Source of the DNA: Pollenia angustigena
Taxonomy: Eukaryota; Arthropoda; Insecta; Diptera; Polleniidae
Reading direction: 5' to 3'
NCBI GenBank assembly: GCA_930367215.1
Contig: OV884056.1
Location: 256,087,127 to 256,151,126 of the forward strand
DNA: 64,000 nucleotides
Below are positions 36,021 through 47,319 of this stretch, one piece after another. A program made the position numbers and the translations under genes. Each line of letters begins with the position of its first letter. Position 1 is the first letter of the stretch. The notes under the pieces were generated by a model. That model was not told where the DNA came from. It worked only from the letters and a program-made list of their open reading frames with translations, and did no database searches.

Positions 36021-37878
36021 TATTAGGGTGTCCCAAAAAAAATTTCTTTCTGATTTTCATAGGTGCTCAATTAAAATTTAAAAGCTTATAGGGTAAAGTA
36101 TTTTTGGTTTTTTTTTTAAGAATTTTCTTAATAGGTTTAGAGGTCGCGCAAATGGAGTTTTCATATAAAAACTTTACTCATAACTTGGTTAATACCACGA
36201 GTTTGTTCCAAGCTTTATTCCTGTGTGAAAAAATTACAAGTTTTGGTGATGAGTTTACTCATTTAGATACCCTTAATTACAATTTTTCGTAATTTTTTAA
36301 AAAAATTTGTAATAACGCTTTACAACTTTTTAAGTTTAAATAAAAACTGAAAAAAAAAAACTAATGATGCAGTTTGAAAGACAAATTAATTCTTATTAAT
36401 ATGAATAAACAATTTTTAAATTTGTTCATACCGTTCCTAAGTTATACCCGTTTTTTTCTTTATACCCAGTATTTGTTATTATGAGCTGTTTGCCAGTTCA
36501 CCAATCTTACCCAATCAACAAAAAAAAAAAAACTTTTCTTTTGCTCTGTGAAAAATCATTTATTGCGGTTCTTGCGATGTAGTTATATACCTTGCAATAA
36601 ATTCTGGAAATCAGTTTCAGAAGTTGTGACATTAAATAAGTATTAGCCAAAGCCACACCTCGTTCTGCCACATCATGTAATACTACTTGTAATTGTTGAA
36701 CTTTTTTCTTTGCCTCTTGAAATGACTTGTTGGCATTCCAATTCTGTGGATCTATTTTTAAAAAATCGATTGAAATATTGCAAGCTTCAAAAAAAGTTAG
36801 ACTGGCTTTTGAAATGAATTGTTGAATTTCTTTATTTCTTAAGTTTTCTTCTGTTAAAGTTACATGCATGGAGTATCTGCAATTTTTTTTGTCATTAAGT
36901 GCTAAGTTTTGGTGTCGATACGTTCATCAAAAAAACGCTGGGGCAGCCAATTTCGGAGTAAAGTACCACTGATGACCTAGAAAAGTTAAAGCGAGGCTTT
37001 TGCAACTGCTTTATTAATAATTTTATAACTATCCAATTCCTTTAATAGGCTCAGATCATTGAGAGGAGCGTATCGAGGGCACTGGCAGAGGTACCAATAT
37101 TTGATATTTATTCTTAAAATAAATGAACTAAATTCAAGCAAGGCATCAACTGTTGATTTGTCTATATAAGAATGCAACTGGTTTCGGAAAATGCATATTT
37201 TCAAAGAATAGATAATTTTCATTATCCAGCGAGCCCGATTGATAGCTCCTGGAGCACACATAAAATATAAAGTGAAAATGACAGCGTGTAAGATCAATAA
37301 ATGTCAGAAGTTAATGACAGTTAAAACGTAACTACAAAAATTAATGGAAATATACAATAATTATACGAAAAAAGTATCACCATTTTTAAGGTACAAACTA
37401 TAAAAATAGTGTAACTCGGAAACTGTAGGACAAAATTCCATTTTTGTTTTTCTTAATTGCTTAGAACTTATCGGTTTTCCAAATCGCGTCACTGGTTTTT
37501 ATACCTATCATATAAATTTTAAAATTAGTAACCCGTTTTTTGCAGAATTTGATAAAAAATTACAAAAGAACTTAATATGTGGAATCGTAATGGACAAAAA
37601 TATTGCCGGAACTTTAAGTTTTTGCATATGGAAATAAAGTTTGGGAAATTTTCTTTAGAAATATTCGGTCAAAAAATTAAATGAACGTGGTTATTGACAA
37701 AGTTATGAGTCAAGTTTGAAAAAAGGCCGAAAAATCAGATTTTTAACAAAGACTTGATTTGCGCGACCTCTAAACCTCTTCCTAAAAATCTAAAAAAAAG
37801 TTCAAAAATACTGGAACCTATAAGCTTTCAAATTATGCTTGAGCCTCTGACAAAAAAATTTTGGGTCCCCCTTATGTA
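36021..37878. mobile_element. Long-TIR transposon with a decayed unclassified ORF
   Basis: Inverted repeats of about 170 bases bound it. Both sides share, in opposite orientation, a TAGGG..TCCCAAAA..TTT start, AAAGCTTATAGG, AGTATTTTTG and GGTTTAGAGGTCGCGCAAAT. Target duplication not resolved. The interior contains a minus-strand ORF remnant (36507-37300). An internal fragment of the same family lies at 32150-33352. Confidence 0.7.
36507..37300 (-). pseudogene. Transposon protein remnant, family unnamed
   Basis: Two minus-strand blocks read on from each other across frame changes. The first (37297-36986) contains CAPGAINRARWIMKIIYSLK, then SSFILRINIKYWYLCQCPRY and APLNDLSLLKELDSYK. The second (36869-36507) contains VLHDVAERGVALANTY. 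A family of uncharacterised arthropod transposon proteins has the same order (HRARW, IY.LK, R.Y.K.W, APNHDL.FLK, V.D.AERGV.L); this is from memory and not verified. Stops separate the blocks. Its position between long TIRs suggests it is the former transposase. No enzymatic motif was recognised. Confidence 0.6.
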
Positions 37879-38024
37879 CATACCGTCACATATAATGCAA
37901 AAGGGCGTAACAACCAAAATATTAAAAATCGAGTTTTTGATTGATTATGATGCACGAGACTAAATAACATGTCCATATAAAATTAAGAAAATAAAAATAA
38001 AAAGTTGTTGTTTTGGTTTTTGTT

Positions 38025-38250
38025 TAAGCTTTGATATTGTTACAAGTAAAACTGGGGTTTATAATTCTTATATTTTAGCAGTTTTGTTTGTATAATATTT
38101 AGTTTTTCTAAAATCTTTGGATGAAGTTTCCTGACGATCTGGCCTAAGCAACCAGTGAAATGCGCATAGCTTATCCTTTCAACAATAAATTTAAGTTTAT
38201 CAATAGTATGAAATGGAAATTAAGCACATTTAAACAAAACCTTGTTTAAA
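38025..38250 (+). repeat. Repeat family A, copy
   Basis: TTTGATATTGTTACAAGTAA, GATGAAGTTTCCTGACGATC, TGGCCTAAGCAACCAGTGAA and AACAATAAATTTAAG give the family A signature. Like the 21.96 kb fragment it has CAATAGTATGAAATGG in place of the usual AAGAATAAAA, so these two form a subfamily. Confidence 0.7.
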
Positions 38251-39364
38251 ATAAAGTGTTGATACGCCCTTTTGCATTTAAGGTGACAATATATAAGTTA
38301 CATAATGATTTTGAACTCAAAAATTTCTATATGGAAGGGAACATAAAAATAATTATATTTTGTTTATGCGATCGAATAAAATCCATAAAAATTTATTGTT
38401 GCTATTTTTATTTGCCCATGACTCTTTATAACCTGAACCTTACAATACTTTAGTCAATAACATGTTGGCTGTGTGGTTTATAGACAATTTACATTGGCAG
38501 AATATGGCTAATGTTTTGGTGGCGTTGCGGCTCTGTCAGACGTTGATGCTTTAGCTGTATGTAAGTTTGTTTTTAGGCGTAGTCAGTCATCTTTTATCTC
38601 ATCTTTATTGTATTTAAAACCTATTTTTTTTTGTTCATCTCATTGTTGTTTTTGCTGACTGTTGACTATGAGCTTATTGAAAAGTGAAATTTTGCAAATA
38701 TTGGCTTATTTGCTTTAAAGCGTACATCATCATAATGGTAATGAAAAAAAGAGTGAGATGAAAAGGTACAAAAAATTTAAAAAAAAACAAATTGCAAAAA
38801 AACATATGAAAAAGTAATAAAGGAAATACATAAATACTTTAATACTTTTTTTCGAATTTAGCTTCGTTTTTTCTTCTTTCTTCCATAATGCAAGTTATTA
38901 TTTATCAATGAAAGCGTGCAAATGAAAGAAAAACAGCAAGACATCGGCAAAGAGAAGAAAAAAAAGACAAGTTAATATTCGTGAGATTTGGTAACCAAAC
39001 ACGAATTTGTAAACATGCACTTAAAGAAACTTTTGGGGTCGATGTAAGGAACGTATGTAATTAAATGAATATTAATTTGTACATTGCTGTAGTTGAGATG
39101 TCATCAAGCAGATATGCTTATATTTGTAAAATAGTTAATGCATTAGGCAAAAAAAAAAAAAAAAAAAATAACAGGAGTGCGTCTTAAGAAAGACCAAAGC
39201 TTTTGGCGATGCTGCTTTTCGCTTGATAAATATTGAGAAATTATTATGGCTCATCAAAGTCCAACAATGTAAGAGCGTTAACAGAAAGAAAAACGATACA
39301 ACTTTTTTTTCTGTGTAAGCAATTATTTTGTATCTTAAAAAACAAAACAAAATATGTACTTTGA
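38251..39364. other. AT-rich spacer
   Basis: No gene recognised. Poly-A/T runs and short tandem A tracts are present (for example near 39150). Confidence 0.4.
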
Positions 39365-39770
39365 ACTTCAAGAAGAATTCTTGACAAAAGTACGAAAAAA
39401 CAGAAGTAAAGGAAGAACATGTAAAATAAATTAAAATAGATAATCATTCAAAGCAAATTTCGATCTACCAAAGGTTAAATACAATTTGGTTGAAGGATTG
39501 ATGTTTGACTAATGACGTCAGCAGTCGTCGATGGCTGCGAGTGTAAAACGGCAAGTCCTCTGAGGAGATTGAGTGGTTGCAATCGAAACATGTCAGGGTA
39601 ACCTGTCCGTAAAAACGCCTGGGTTCGAGCCCAGATTGAGTCAAGAATGAAAAATTATCAGTAAATTTTAATTAATTTTCATGTTGTAAAATTCCTTTCT
39701 TCATAAAAAAAATTTTTAATGAAAATTAAATTTGATGAACTTAAGCCTAATTAAAAATATTAAAAATTAT
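39365..39770 (+). repeat. tRNA-Ser-like SINE or SINE-bearing repeat, copy 1
   Basis: About 400 bases recur at 56374-56773 in the same orientation with high identity. From 39521 the sequence GCAGTCGT..TGGCTGCGAGTG resembles a class II (Ser/Leu) tRNA 5' end with the RNA polymerase III A box. GGTTCGAGCC at 39612-39621 fits the B box. The A-to-B spacing is longer than in a tRNA gene, so this is tRNA-derived rather than a working tRNA. About 150 bases of shared sequence lie upstream of the tRNA-like part, which is unusual for a simple SINE. Confidence 0.6.
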
Positions 39771-40403
39771 TAACAATTTTAGTAGGGCAGTCACAAGATA
39801 GTTTCACCATCGATATTCATTAGTTCGGTGGTAGAAAACTACAGCTTATGTTATATAAGTTAATCCTACCCATTACACGACGTCTAGATCTTCCATTGTT
39901 ATGTTTGCTCAAGAACTAAACGTTGGCAGAATAAGCGACGCACAATTTGTTATGTTCTTTAATATGGAGAAAACTATTGGCGAGAATACCCATGTAAAAA
40001 ACAACAATAATAACACTGTGCTACACTCATAAAATTATTACAGTAACTGATTGTGGGTTATTAAACTCGTTTTCCGTACTGTTAAAATTGAATAAAAATA
40101 TTGTTATTTTACGAATAATTTTATTTTTTAACATTTATGTTTGGTATTCAAAAAACAAACTACCAAAAGATAATGTTTTTCTGTATTAATTTTGTTATTT
40201 AGTTTAATTTTTGTCTGTTAAAATATATTTTTTTTAAAGTAAAAACTATTAAATGTAACGAATAAAAATAAATTTAATAAATAAAAACTTTAAAAATTAA
40301 TTTAAAAATCATTTCTGTGGCATTTTGACAAAACATCTTAAGTCGAGATAAGATAGCAAAAAAATTTTAAACGAAAGCTTCGTGAAGCAATAATTTTTAT
40401 TAA

Positions 40404-40922
40404 CCCTTTCAGGGTCAAAAATAATTTTTGGCGAGATATAGATCTGAAAATTTGTATTCAAGGTAATGTGATGGCGCTGAAGCCGGGAAAAATAGTAGTT
40501 TTTGTTTCATGTAGCTCCCTTGGTTCTTAGGGCATGTCAAATATTTTCAAAATTGACCTTCAAAGGTCCCCAAAAGAACCTAAAATTAATTTTTCTCATG
40601 TTTTTTTTCAAGTAAATATTTATTTACGCATGTATAAATACTTACAAATTGTTTTTAATATCGCCCGATCACCGAAACTATTATTTTTTTTTCGTCCTAA
40701 ATATAACCTTTTTACGAATTTCCTGACTAGTGTACGACAATGCCCTCAATATTAAGAAAAGAAAGTCAATGCCTAATGTAACAACTATTTAAAATAGCAA
40801 ACGTGTCTTTCTTTCAGATAAAACAAAAAAATATAATTTACTGTACCCTTTTATACAGTAAAATTGCGTAGAAACAGAGTACAATGTAATGTCGAATATA
40901 TTCGACAAAAACACTGAAAGGG
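40404..40922. mobile_element. piggyBac-like MITE
   Basis: Starts CCCTTTCAGGGTC and ends with the inverse of CCCTTTCAGTG; TTAA flanks both sides (40400-40403 and 40923-40926). A palindrome GTCGAATATATTCGAC lies next to the right end. The size is 519 bases, with no transposase. Its termini differ from those of the larger piggyBac-like element at 4192-6394, so it is a separate family. Confidence 0.85.
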
Positions 40923-40926
40923 TTAA

Positions 40927-41740
40927 ATAACTTGCTGGCCCGGCAAACGTCGTTTTGTCACATAACTTATTTCTTTCAGATGTAACTGTGTCTGCTAGCC
41001 AAATTTAAGGAAAAATTTTAGGCTATAGTTCTTTCCAGATGTTACACTATTTGCTGCCCAATTTCAAGAAAATTAATTAATTAGTTAAGAAGATATGGGA
41101 AGGCGGAGCTTTTATCCCTCTTGCCCTATTTAATGCCCTGTCCTCTTTCCGATGTTACAGTGTATGCATGACAAATTTTAAGAAAACCGGTTGATTAGTT
41201 AAGAAGATAGAGGGAGGGGGAGCTTTTCCCCTCTTGCTCCATTTCACGCCCTAAATAATAAAAACTGCGAAATTTCAAAAAAATCGGTTGATTAGTTACG
41301 AAGATATAGGAAGGAGAAGCTTTTAGCCCTCTTACCCTTTTTCACACCCTATTCCTTATTCTCTTTCAGATGTTACATTGTCTGCATGCCAAATTTTAAG
41401 AAAACCGGTTGATTAGCTTAGAAGATTGGGAGTGGGAGCTTTTACCCCTATTGCAAATATTTTGCGCCGTCTAGCGATATAAAATATACTCTCTGACCAA
41501 TTCTCATACCTAACAAATACACATACAAAATTTCATAAAAATCGGTCAAGCCGTTTCGGAGGAGTTCAAATGGAGGGCATTTTGTTGATATTTGTATGCA
41601 GTGTTCACTAAAATGGCTATAAAAAAAACCTTGGTATTGACGTCACCTTCCACGTGAACTTTACAGAAACAAAATCGGTTCACGCATTTCAGAGAACATC
41701 AATTACTAACACAATGCAACTTATTTTTATATATATAGAT
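40927..41740 (-). mobile_element. Helentron-like repeat with about 115-base tandems
   Basis: In reverse orientation: the TATATATATAGAT block at 41730 is the start and the end at 40930 reads GTTTGCCGGGCCAGCAAG. Inside, four degenerate units of about 115 bases (near 41030, 41150, 41260 and 41365) share GATGTTAC, CCAAATTTTAAGAAAACCGG, TTGATTAGTTA.GAAGAT and GGGAGCTTTT. An AAATCGGTCAAGCCGTTTCG word near 41540 matches the one common in insect Helentron-type repeats. Non-coding. Confidence 0.65.
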
Positions 41741-42018
41741 AAAATAAACCAAAATTAAAGAAAAATTTCGTTAACAACAAAAAAATTTTTAAAACGTTAA
41801 CAACGTTAACAAAAATGTTTTTTTAATGAAAATTCGTATGATTAACAGCATTTTTTCAACTTTTTAAATTCGACTTAAGATGTTTTGTCAAAATGCCAAA
41901 GATTTGTCTTAAATGAAATGTAAATGATCCGTTTTTTAAATGAATTTTAATTTGTTTAAAATTAATTTTCGTTTGAATTTAACAACATAATATTTTGAGT
42001 GTAGAAATTGACACTGAG

Positions 42019-42209
42019 ATGAAAAATAAAGTGGGGTTGGCCATACATTTGACCCATCTAGGGTCATCCTACGCGCGGCAGGGGCCAAATTTAAGAATAT
42101 TATAAAACCGCCATACTTGTATGGTTGAAATTCTTAAATTTAGCTGGTACAGTGCGTAGGATGCTCCTAGACGGGTTAAATGTTTGACCAACCCCACTTT
42201 ATTTTTCAT
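42019..42209. mobile_element. Short palindromic MITE (191 bases)
   Basis: Almost the whole element is an inverted repeat with arms of about 80 bases: ATGAAAAATAAAGTGGGGTT, CCATCTAGG, CATCCTACGC and AAATTTAAGAAT, with the inverses on the other side. No obvious target duplication. Non-coding; an RNA copy would form a strong hairpin. Confidence 0.75.
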
Positions 42210-43879
42210 ATCAATCACCCACCCGCTATCTTCATTCCTTAAGGGGGCTCCCATTCAAAATGTTCAATGCAGACTAGAAATTTATTGAAGAAAATTTTTA
42301 TGAATTTTTTAAAAAATAAAAATTTCGAAATTTTGTTAAAAATTTTTTGTTCTTTTTTTAAATTAATTTAATTTTAAACTTAATTATGTTGAAAGAATTG
42401 TTCTTTACAGACTAACGCCGAATCTTTTCCAACTAGATGCTGCAACTCGTCATAGAGCCATGCTTGTTATGAATTTCTAGAAACCCCATATTCCGTTGGC
42501 TCCCTAGGCCCTCCTGACTCTACTCCACAGGAAGTTTTTAAAGCAACGTACAAGTTTGAATAATACAGTCAATGCAAAAGAACAACTATTGAGGCAATTC
42601 CAGCTGCCTATTTAATATTCCAATGGTGTGATTTCTTATGTTATTGGCTAATACGGCAGCCCACAACAATATTTTGCTTCTTAGGTCTAATCAAATGCAT
42701 CCCTCTTACGGCAATCATGTAAAAGCTAAATAAGCAAACATAGAATACAATTATTTTTATTCATACGCCATAATAGGCATTAGTGTATTATGCGTTTGTG
42801 TTGATGTGTGTAACACATAAAACTATTACCCCCTGTTTTTAGTTTTGGAGATAGTATACCGATCAACTCAGAATGACTTTCTAAGTCGTACTAACAATTT
42901 CCGTCCGACTGGCTGGCTGGTAATGTAAACTTTCAGGACATAACGTTGACGCTCACATTTAAGTACGTCATTTCAGCGTTAAGGCTAGTTTGTGATATGT
43001 ATGAATAAAAATCCAAATGCACTTTCTTTCTGCAGACTAACAATTTTAACTTGTTTTTAATTTTTTTTTCTTAGTGTACTCATAAATTACAACGTTTAAG
43101 CGTACAATTAAAAAAAATTTTTTAAAAAGACTGATGCTGGAATACGCACCTAAAGTATGACATTGACAGTTTACGAACAATATCGATTGCATAACAAATA
43201 TTTTTTGGGACAGTACAAATAAGAAAAATAATAAATCTGCATAAATATTATTATTTAACAGTGTTTAATTTGACCAAGTTAATAATTGTTAGTTCATTTG
43301 TCAAGGTTACAAAACGCTTTTAAAGGCATTAATGTCGGTAATTTTTAAAAATTTTGTTAATCTGGGTGCTTTGGTTCTGATGTGAACCTCTTTTTTTTAA
43401 AGCGATTTGGTATGGCTGAAACAAATAAATTTTAATTTGTCATGGCGGATATGCGTAAAAAATTTACTTATATCCGTTGTATTTGTTCCAACTAAATTTA
43501 ATATTTTGCAATTAAATTGGTTAAATATGTGAAATTGTGAATATAGTTAAAACATGTTAGAGTCGATTTGTAAGTGCATGTTTTTGCATATTTTAGCCTT
43601 AGCAGCATTTTTATGCATATTTTATTTTAAAGAGTATTTTTCCATGGATTTTTTAGTTTTATGGCGCATATTTCATCTTATTGAAGCTCTTTTTGATACA
43701 TGTTAAATTTTTTTAATTCCCTCAAATGCTTTCGTAGAGAAAACAACTTGTTTTTAATTCTTGTTAACTGGCGACTTTTCTGCATCATTTAACCATCTTC
43801 ATTTTATTTTCACTCTAGAATTGTAAGCCAAAGCTGGTTGTCTTTAAAGATAAATGAAATTTTAACGTCGTTTTATATT
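42210..43879. other. AT-rich intergenic sequence
   Basis: No exon or element ends recognised. A GTATACCGATCAACTCA word near 42857 is shared with 57297; it probably marks a decayed common fly repeat. Confidence 0.4.
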
Positions 43880-43881
43880 TA

Positions 43882-44570
43882 CAGTAGGGTCTTGATTATC
43901 AGTAACTCGATTAACCGGCAGCATTAATTAATCGGAAAATAAGAAAACATTTATTTATTATTGTTGTAGTTGTTTCTTTGACCAGAGTGATGAATTTATG
44001 AATGTTTTTTTTGTCAAGCTAATAAGGCCTTAATTTCTTCAATGTAAATAAAATTAAATTTTTAATTTCAATATTTTGTTCCCTTTTTTGTACTGTTTTT
44101 AATTTTTTTGCAACGATTACCTCTATTTTTTTTTTTAATTTCCTAGGCTAATCCCGTGAAGCTCTATGCTTGTCTGCAGGAAAGAAACCAGAGTCTCTGG
44201 CATTACCTCATTATAAGCAAATTTCCCAATGTACTTTTTTCCTCATATTTAAATGTATACATTATATATTTACATATATTTACATTTGATATTGTTACAA
44301 GTAGAACTTTTGCTTATAATTCTAATAAGCTTAACAGTTGTATTTCGTTAAATATCTTAAGTTGTTCTAAAACCTTTTTGGATGAAGTTTCCTGACGATC
44401 TGGCCTAAGCAACCGGTGAAATGCGCATGGGAAGCTTATCCCATCAACAATAAATTTCAGTGTTTTTATCAAGAATAAAAATTGGGAATTAAGCACGAAT
44501 AACAAACCTTTAAAATTAAAATTTTGTATTCCCAAAAATTACTTTGTTAGCGCTAATCGAGGTCTCACTG
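43882..44570. mobile_element. pogo-like element
   Basis: The left end CAGTAGGGTCTTGATTATC and the inverse of the right end (CAGTGAGACCTCGATTAGC) are both next to TA. CAGTRRGRYCTYGATTA with a TA target is typical of pogo/Tigger elements. A family A repeat unit occupies its right part (44285-44545), directly before the terminal repeat. No transposase present; 689 bases. Confidence 0.75.
44285..44545 (+). repeat. Repeat family A copy inside the pogo-like element
   Basis: Contains TTGATATTGTTACAAGTAGA, GATGAAGTTTCCTGACGATC, TGGCCTAAGCAACCGGTGAA and GGGAATTAAGCACGAATAAC. In this copy the family A sequence continues unbroken into the pogo-like right terminal repeat, which suggests other family A copies are 3' or internal fragments of the same transposon. 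Confidence 0.75.
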
Positions 44571-45432
44571 TATTTTCAACGTGACTTTTCAAAGAAAGAA
44601 AACGAATAAAACGTTACCATGGTAGAATAATACAAGGTATAGTCATTAGAAATTTTGTTCTCAATTAGAAAACCCATAGAATGTCAAATGTATTTCGAAC
44701 CAAGTAAATTGCCAAAAAGTAAAATAAATTTAAAAAAATTTTTAAATTAAAATAAAAAAAGTTCCTAAAATAATTTTTTAAATCCGACAAAAAAAAATTA
44801 CTAAAAAATGTTGCATATGCAATTGTTCTTTTAAACAAAAAAAGTAAAATTTTATAGATGTCCCGAAAATAAAACGAAATTGTGGAGTGATTCATGCGGT
44901 GTTGATAAAAAAAACATTCAAAAATCTGTACGTTTCATTTTAAAAACACAGATTTTTTTATCTGAATCAAAATTCAAAACGTGCCCGTTTGATGCCCTGT
45001 GGTAAACCTTCTGTCATTCCTGTAAAAGGAATAGACGAATTTCTGATGTATGATAATAAATTCTCCGGTACATTTTTTTTTATTCATTTGTGTCCTTTAT
45101 AATATTACATTTGTTTTTTAATTAATTTGTTTTATTTTTTATTCTATTTCTCTTGTTTGACATTACATGGGTAAAAAAAATTGACAACTCTCTCTAATGA
45201 ACCTACCTGAACTACTATGAACTATGGTATAAGGATTACAAGGTAGTGCCACTCTCGCTTTTATTCTGACATATTGCCTTTTGACAATTAACGTGTTTTG
45301 TGAAAACTGTGCTACCATATTTGTTCTTTATAATCCCATTTTCTTCTTTTTTTTTTTTTGTCAAAATTAGATTTTATTTTGAATAAATCAACAACACAAA
45401 AAGTTTTTAAATTAAAATTTTTACAAATAGAA

Positions 45433-45813
45433 AATGAGCTGCATATTCCAAGACTGCAAGAACACAAGGTCAACTGTAAGCGTTTAGGGATCACATTTTT
45501 CAAATACCGCTGTTGCCGTTCACACGTAAAAAGCAGTTGAACGCTTGCAGGAAGAAGCATTAAGCTCAAGAAGACCTTCCCTTTGGAACATTTGGAACAT
45601 TATAGTTATAAATGATGGTTCATTGCGAACGGATCAGGCATGCAATGCCAAAGAACATCTTTTTTTATAGTTAATTATCGTTAAAAATTATCTTTCAGTC
45701 GGCTTAATGAATGTTTTGAGTCCCATGTTGAAAAGTATCTTGAAGAATATATCCAAGAGCGTGATGAATATTTAAACAGGCTTAACACTTTTTTTGAAGT
45801 TTAATCATGAGCA
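45433..45813 (+). pseudogene. Possible THAP zinc-finger gene remnant
   Basis: Starting at an ATG at 45433 the frame reads MSCIFQDCKNTRSTVSV with a Cys-x4-Cys pair at the position used by THAP domains. After a stop and frame change comes HIFQIPLLPFTRKKQLNACR, resembling the THAP F..P...R..W region, then an Ala/Lys-rich stretch. A possible 3' splice site (TTATCTTTCAG, about 45699) precedes RLNECFESHVEKYLEEYIQE and a stop near 45813. The gene is broken by stops and the His of the C2CH set is not clear. It could be the N-terminus of a P-type transposase. Confidence 0.4.
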
Positions 45814-46117
45814 ATTATCGACAAAAGCAAATTACATGAAAACTTTAATTAATATGTGCGACTTAAATTTAGACCATAACATTGTAAAAAAATTTTTTTT
45901 AGGGAAAACATTTTTATAAATTCGCAAGTTGTATCATAAATATAAAAACCATTTGCATGTAAATAAAAAAAATTAAAAAAGCAATAAGTTAATAAAATTT
46001 ATCATATAAATTTTTACTGATTTTCATCACTACTACCTCACAGAACTACCGGGGTAAATAACGGTTTCTTAAATATTTCGCTATCACATATTTTTAATTC
46101 ATTTAATATAAGATTAA

Positions 46118-46233
46118 CGGCCAATTTTAACAAGTTCAGTTCAAACGAACTTGTAATTAAGTTTCCAGTTACCAATATTTTTTGACAGCTGTAACTGATA
46201 GTTTATTATAACCGAACATGGTGAAATTGGCCG
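46118..46233. mobile_element. Tiny MITE with TAA target
   Basis: The ends are CGGCCAATTTTAACA and the inverse of CGGCCAATTTCACCA; TAA on both sides (46115-46117 and 46234-46236). It is 116 bases, with an internal GTTCAGTTCAAACGAAC palindrome. The 3-base TAA target fits Harbinger-type elements. Confidence 0.7.
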
Positions 46234-46238
46234 TAATA

Positions 46239-46787
46239 GTGCATTTGCACCTACGCCATAAACAGGTTATAAGTTGTTTATGATGATAAACTAGTTTGAG
46301 AAACTTGTTTATCCATACAAATTATAAACACGTTTGTAACTAGCTTTTGAGATAAACTAGTTACAAACTACCAGTTTTTGTAAATGCCACTCTGTATTTC
46401 CAATTTTGTTCTGGCAATGCTAGTGAATTTGTCATTTCCTCATTAAAAAAAATCAAGTAAAAAAGAATTTACTTTTATCTGTAAAAAAAAAAGCCAAAAC
46501 AATAGTAAGAAAAATAAAATAAACAAAGAAAATGTTTAAAAAAATTACAAATTTATAAGAAATTTTAGTTTTTTTACATATTTTCTTTTAGATGGACAAC
46601 GGAAATAAAAGGTTTGTTTATATGTTCGTATGTATGTATGTGCATCAACGTTTTTTTTTTATTATTGGGGCTAAGAACTTGTCAAAGATAAACAACTTAA
46701 CTGTCAAAAATGCTGATGTAAACGGTATAGTTTATGAAAGTAGTTTACGATTGTAAACTAGTTTGAAAATTACAAGTGTAAATGCAC
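46239..46787. mobile_element. MITE with TA target (GTGCATTTRCAC ends)
   Basis: The ends are GTGCATTTGCAC and the inverse of GTGCATTTACAC, flanked by TA. TAAACTAGTTTG words recur inside on both strands. The ends resemble those of the MITE at 55306-55937. Non-coding. Confidence 0.7.
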
Positions 46788-46973
46788 TATAAGACTTAAA
46801 TTTTTACGTAATTTTCATTTATTTAAAACTACACATTTTTTTGTAATTTCTGGGAATCTCTATCAATTTTCCTCATGTGGCAATATTTTTTTAAAGCTGA
46901 ATTAAAAAATACAACAGAGCAAAACACAATACTTGTCAAAAAATTTTAAGTGGCACTACCTTGTTTTCCTTAC

Positions 46974-47292
46974 TTGAGGGTTACACGATCAAGTTTTGCC
47001 TATCAATTTTTAATACACTCACACTTTTTTACCAATACACTCATACTTTTAAAAATTGATACGAACTTGCCTTTAAAATTCTCTTGCCAGTGAGTGTTTC
47101 AATTTACGTTCAAGAAAACAGCTGATTTCAAGGTTAGTGAGCAAATTTTTCGTTTCTCTTTATAAATCTTTTTTTTAATGACATCTTGAAAGTAAATTGC
47201 TTTCAACTTGCGTGCAGCCTACGTCACAGCTGCCAATTTTTGCAAACAGTATATGTAAAAGACTATCAAGAAAAGCTTGATCGTGTGGCTGC
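46974..47292. mobile_element. MITE with GCAGCCACACG ends, copy 2
   Basis: The right end CTTGATCGTGTGGCTGC and the left ACACGATCAAGTTTTG match copy 1 at 21259-21574. The outermost left bases are altered (GAGGGTTACACG) where it touches the right end of the P-like relic. Internal words match copy 1. Non-coding. Confidence 0.7.
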
Positions 47293-47319
47293 AATGTTAT
47301 ACCATGCTATGAACGTTAC

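Larger units (their letters stand above)
40024..42001. mobile_element. TA-target TIR element with two nested insertions
   Basis: The ends are CACTCATAAAATTATT and the inverse of CACTCAAAATATTATG, each next to TA. A second inverted block lies further in: TTTTGACAAAACATCTTAAG at 40325-40344 and its inverse near 41879-41898. Nested inside are a piggyBac-like MITE (40404-40922) and a Helentron-like repeat (40927-41740). Without them about 640 bases remain, all non-coding. TA targets suggest a Tc1/mariner origin. Confidence 0.75.
45230..46972. mobile_element. Candidate P-superfamily relic
   Basis: The left end TAAGGATTACAAGGTAGTGC and the inverse of the right end (TAAGGAAAACAAGGTAGTGC) both continue with CACT. 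ACAAGGTAGTGCCACT recalls the ATAAGGTGGTCCCGTC part of P-element ends. A THAP-like coding remnant lies on the plus strand near the left end, which fits P-type transposases. Two MITEs (46118-46233 and 46239-46787) are nested inside. No 8-base target duplication could be paired, and the right flank has been changed by the neighbouring MITE. Assignment is tentative. Confidence 0.5.

Noticed and set aside
39612..39621. A working tRNA-Ser gene at the B box
   Set aside because: A- and B-box-like parts are too far apart and the acceptor and anticodon stems do not fold as a tRNA; copy 2 is the same. Treated as SINE-like.
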